From Oscillospiraceae bacterium (GTDB taxonomy: Bacteria > Bacillota > Clostridia > Oscillospirales > Ruminococcaceae), in contig JAGHIE010000001.1 of NCBI GenBank assembly GCA_017887325.1, positions 62,001 to 126,000 of the forward strand: a stretch of 64,000 nucleotides of DNA, in the 5' to 3' direction. This document shows positions 62,162 to 64,000 of this stretch, piece after piece (position 1 is the stretch's first letter; each line of letters begins with the position of its first letter). Made by a program: the position numbers and the translations under genes. The notes under the pieces are model-generated. The model was not told where the DNA came from. It did no database searches and was given only the letters and a program-made list of their open reading frames with translations.

Positions 62162-63301
62162 TTAACCGTCTATTTCATCTTTTATTCTTATAGGCATTAC
62201 TATAAATAAGAATTCATCGCTATCTAATGGAGTAATTTTTATAGGTAATAAAGGACCGTTTGTTTCAATATAAACTTCATCACATTCACTAGCTTTTAAA
62301 GCATCACTCATATACTTATTGTTAAATCCTAAAGTTATATCTTCACCTGTCAATTCTCCAGTAAATGAATCTGTTATTTGACCTAAACTTGTTTTACAAA
62401 ATAGTTTTATAGAATCTTTTTTAATTTCCCATCTAATTGGACTTTTCATTCTGTCGTTGATAATTATAGAAGCTCTGTTTATACATTCCATAAAATCTCT
62501 AACTTTAACTTTAAGTCTTGTTTTATATTCAGTAGGAATTGATCTTCTATAATCAACTACATCACCTTCTATTAATCTTGAAATGATGCTATATCCGTCC
62601 AATTCAAAAATAATATGTCTATTAGAAACCCTTATGTAAACTTTTTCTTTTTCTTCATCTTCTTTATTTTTTAGATTTATTTTAGAAATAAGTTTTTGTA
62701 TTTCTGTTAATGTTTTTCCAGGAACTAAGAATTTAAAATTATCATCACAGTCTATGTCTTCTTTTCTTAAAGCTAATCTGCAACCATCTAAAGTAACTAA
62801 CAATAATTTTCTATCAACTATTTCAAATAGACAACCTTTAAATACAGGATTTTGGTCTGTTTGAGCAACAGCAAATAAAGTTTGTGAAATCATACCTCTT
62901 AAAGTATCTACATCTAAAGAAAATTCTTTATCTTTAGATATTGTAGGAATTTCAGGATAATCTTGTGCATTTAATCCTAATATAGTAAATTCTACATCTT
63001 CACATTTAATAACAGTAAATAATTTTTTATCTACTGTTATATCTATCTTACTATCTGGCATTTTATTAATAATATTACCAAATAATGTGGCAGGTAAAAC
63101 AACTTCTCCATCTTGAGAATTTTCTACTGGAATAGTTTTTATTATTCCTAAATCTAAATTATATCCTGTGAGAGTAAGAGTATTATTATTACATTTTAGT
63201 AATATACCTTCTAAAGAAAGTAAAGTAGACTTAGAAGCTACTGCTAAAGAAACACTATTTATTACTTCACATAATAAGTTTTTATCACAAGTAAATCTCA
63301 A
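62162..63301 (-). CDS. dnaN: DNA polymerase III beta clamp
   Basis: Full-length clamp; C-terminal LFIVMPIRI; syntenic with recF. Confidence 0.95.
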   Translation of the reverse strand: MRFTCDKNLLCEVINSVSLAVASKSTLLSLEGILLKCNNNTLTLTGYNLDLGIIKTIPVENSQDGEVVLPATLFGNIINKMPDSKIDITVDKKLFTVIKCEDVEFTILGLNAQDYPEIPTISKDKEFSLDVDTLRGMISQTLFAVAQTDQNPVFKGCLFEIVDRKLLLVTLDGCRLALRKEDIDCDDNFKFLVPGKTLTEIQKLISKINLKNKEDEEKEKVYIRVSNRHIIFELDGYSIISRLIEGDVVDYRRSIPTEYKTRLKVKVRDFMECINRASIIINDRMKSPIRWEIKKDSIKLFCKTSLGQITDSFTGELTGEDITLGFNNKYMSDALKASECDEVYIETNGPLLPIKITPLDSDEFLFIVMPIRIKDEIDG

Positions 63302-63408
63302 AATTATGTCCTCCTTTGTAATAACGATAATAAATCTATTATATTATATCATAAATTTTAAAAAAAATCATCTATTTTTTAATTATTTTAGAATGAAGTA
63401 AAACAAAT

Positions 63409-63442
63409 AAAATCCAATGCAAGATTTCCTGCATTGGATTTT
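63409..63442. terminator. Bidirectional terminator between oriC and dnaN
   Basis: AAAATCCAATGCA-N8-TGCATTGGATTTT with U-tracts on both strands. Confidence 0.75.
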
Positions 63443-63477
63443 ATTATTGTATTTCATGTAAAGACAAAGAATTTATA

Positions 63478-63790
63478 TTATCAACAATAAAAAGTATATA
63501 TATTATATATAAATATAAAATAATAGGTAGTATTAGTAGTAGTAGGGCATGTTGAAAAATTTGAAAACTTAATAATACTCGATGATATCTAAGTTTGTAT
63601 AAATATACAATTGTGAAAAACTATACAATTAACATAATAAAAACATTTTGAAAAAAGTTGAAAAATATTTATATAAGTTTTCAACTACCTAAAAATGAAA
63701 AAAAGTTGAAAATAAAAGAAAAATTAGTTAAAAAAATAATAAACTTAAAATTATACGTTGAAAATTAAAAAAAAAAAAATGTTGAAAACT
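63478..63790. other. oriC: Chromosomal replication origin (oriC) with non-canonical DnaA boxes, DnaA-trio and AT-rich unwinding region
   Basis: Between dnaA and dnaN; GTTGAAAA boxes; TAGTATTAGTAGTAGTAG trio; GGC; AT-rich 63487-63527. Confidence 0.85.
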
Positions 63791-63795
63791 CCACA

Positions 63796-64000
63796 TTAGC
63801 TATTTTTTATGTTTTTAATAATATCTTCTATTATTCCTTTAACATGATTATCTGTTTCTATTCTTTCTTGTATTGTTTTTATGTAATATGTAACAGTTGA
63901 GTGGTTTCTGTTTCCTAAAGACTCCCCTATTTCATTTTGAGACATTTGTGTTATTTCTCTTATAGCGTAAGCACAAACTTGTCTAGCGTTAGAAATATTT
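63796..64000 (-). CDS. dnaA: DnaA, C-terminal domain IV (partial)
   Basis: Reverse strand reads NISNARQVCAYAIREITQMSQNEIGESLGNRNHSTVTYYIKTIQERIETDNHVKGIIEDIIKNIKNS*. Confidence 0.92.
   Translation of the reverse strand, partial: NISNARQVCAYAIREITQMSQNEIGESLGNRNHSTVTYYIKTIQERIETDNHVKGIIEDIIKNIKNS

Noticed and set aside
63301-63790. Search for canonical DnaA boxes TTATNCACA / TGTGNATAA
   Set aside because: None found by eye on either strand; TTATCAACA at 63478 and TGTGAAAAA at 63612 are only near-matches, so the origin call rests on the GTTGAAAA boxes and the trio.

Overview
The window joins two parts. Bases 1 to about 19,025 are the right-hand part of an integrated mobile element. It carries the 3' part of a BREX-type-4-like cluster (brxC C-terminus, pglZ, brxL, a small Cys-rich protein, a cysteine desulfurase), a PD-(D/E)XK-like protein, an uncharacterised glycine-zipper/nuclease-like gene pair with a WYL regulator, LexA-like and ImmA-like regulators, a sigma-like gene behind a complex structured leader, a MazF-Zn-ribbon fusion, four tandem excisionase-type HTH genes and a tyrosine integrase. 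The element ends inside the anticodon loop of a tRNA-Arg(CCT) 3' remnant. Bases 19,070 to 64,000 are AT-rich Bacillota-like chromosome. This part has a 2778-aa M26/Zmp-type metalloprotease with cohesin- and dockerin-like segments, YhgE/Pip, TetR, GtrA, QueG, MATE, GH84, a GH36-like gene with a frameshift, ppdK, glmU, prs, an ABC transporter, sdpR/sdpI-like genes, and the cluster gyrA-gyrB-remB-recF-yaaA-dnaN-oriC-dnaA. The strongest signal is at the origin. The dnaA-dnaN intergenic region has no canonical DnaA boxes. It has a cluster of [T/A/C]GTTGAAAA boxes next to a textbook DnaA-trio and GC cluster, and the DnaA recognition helix is itself divergent (GNRNHSTV instead of GGRDHTTV). This suggests co-evolution of initiator and origin.
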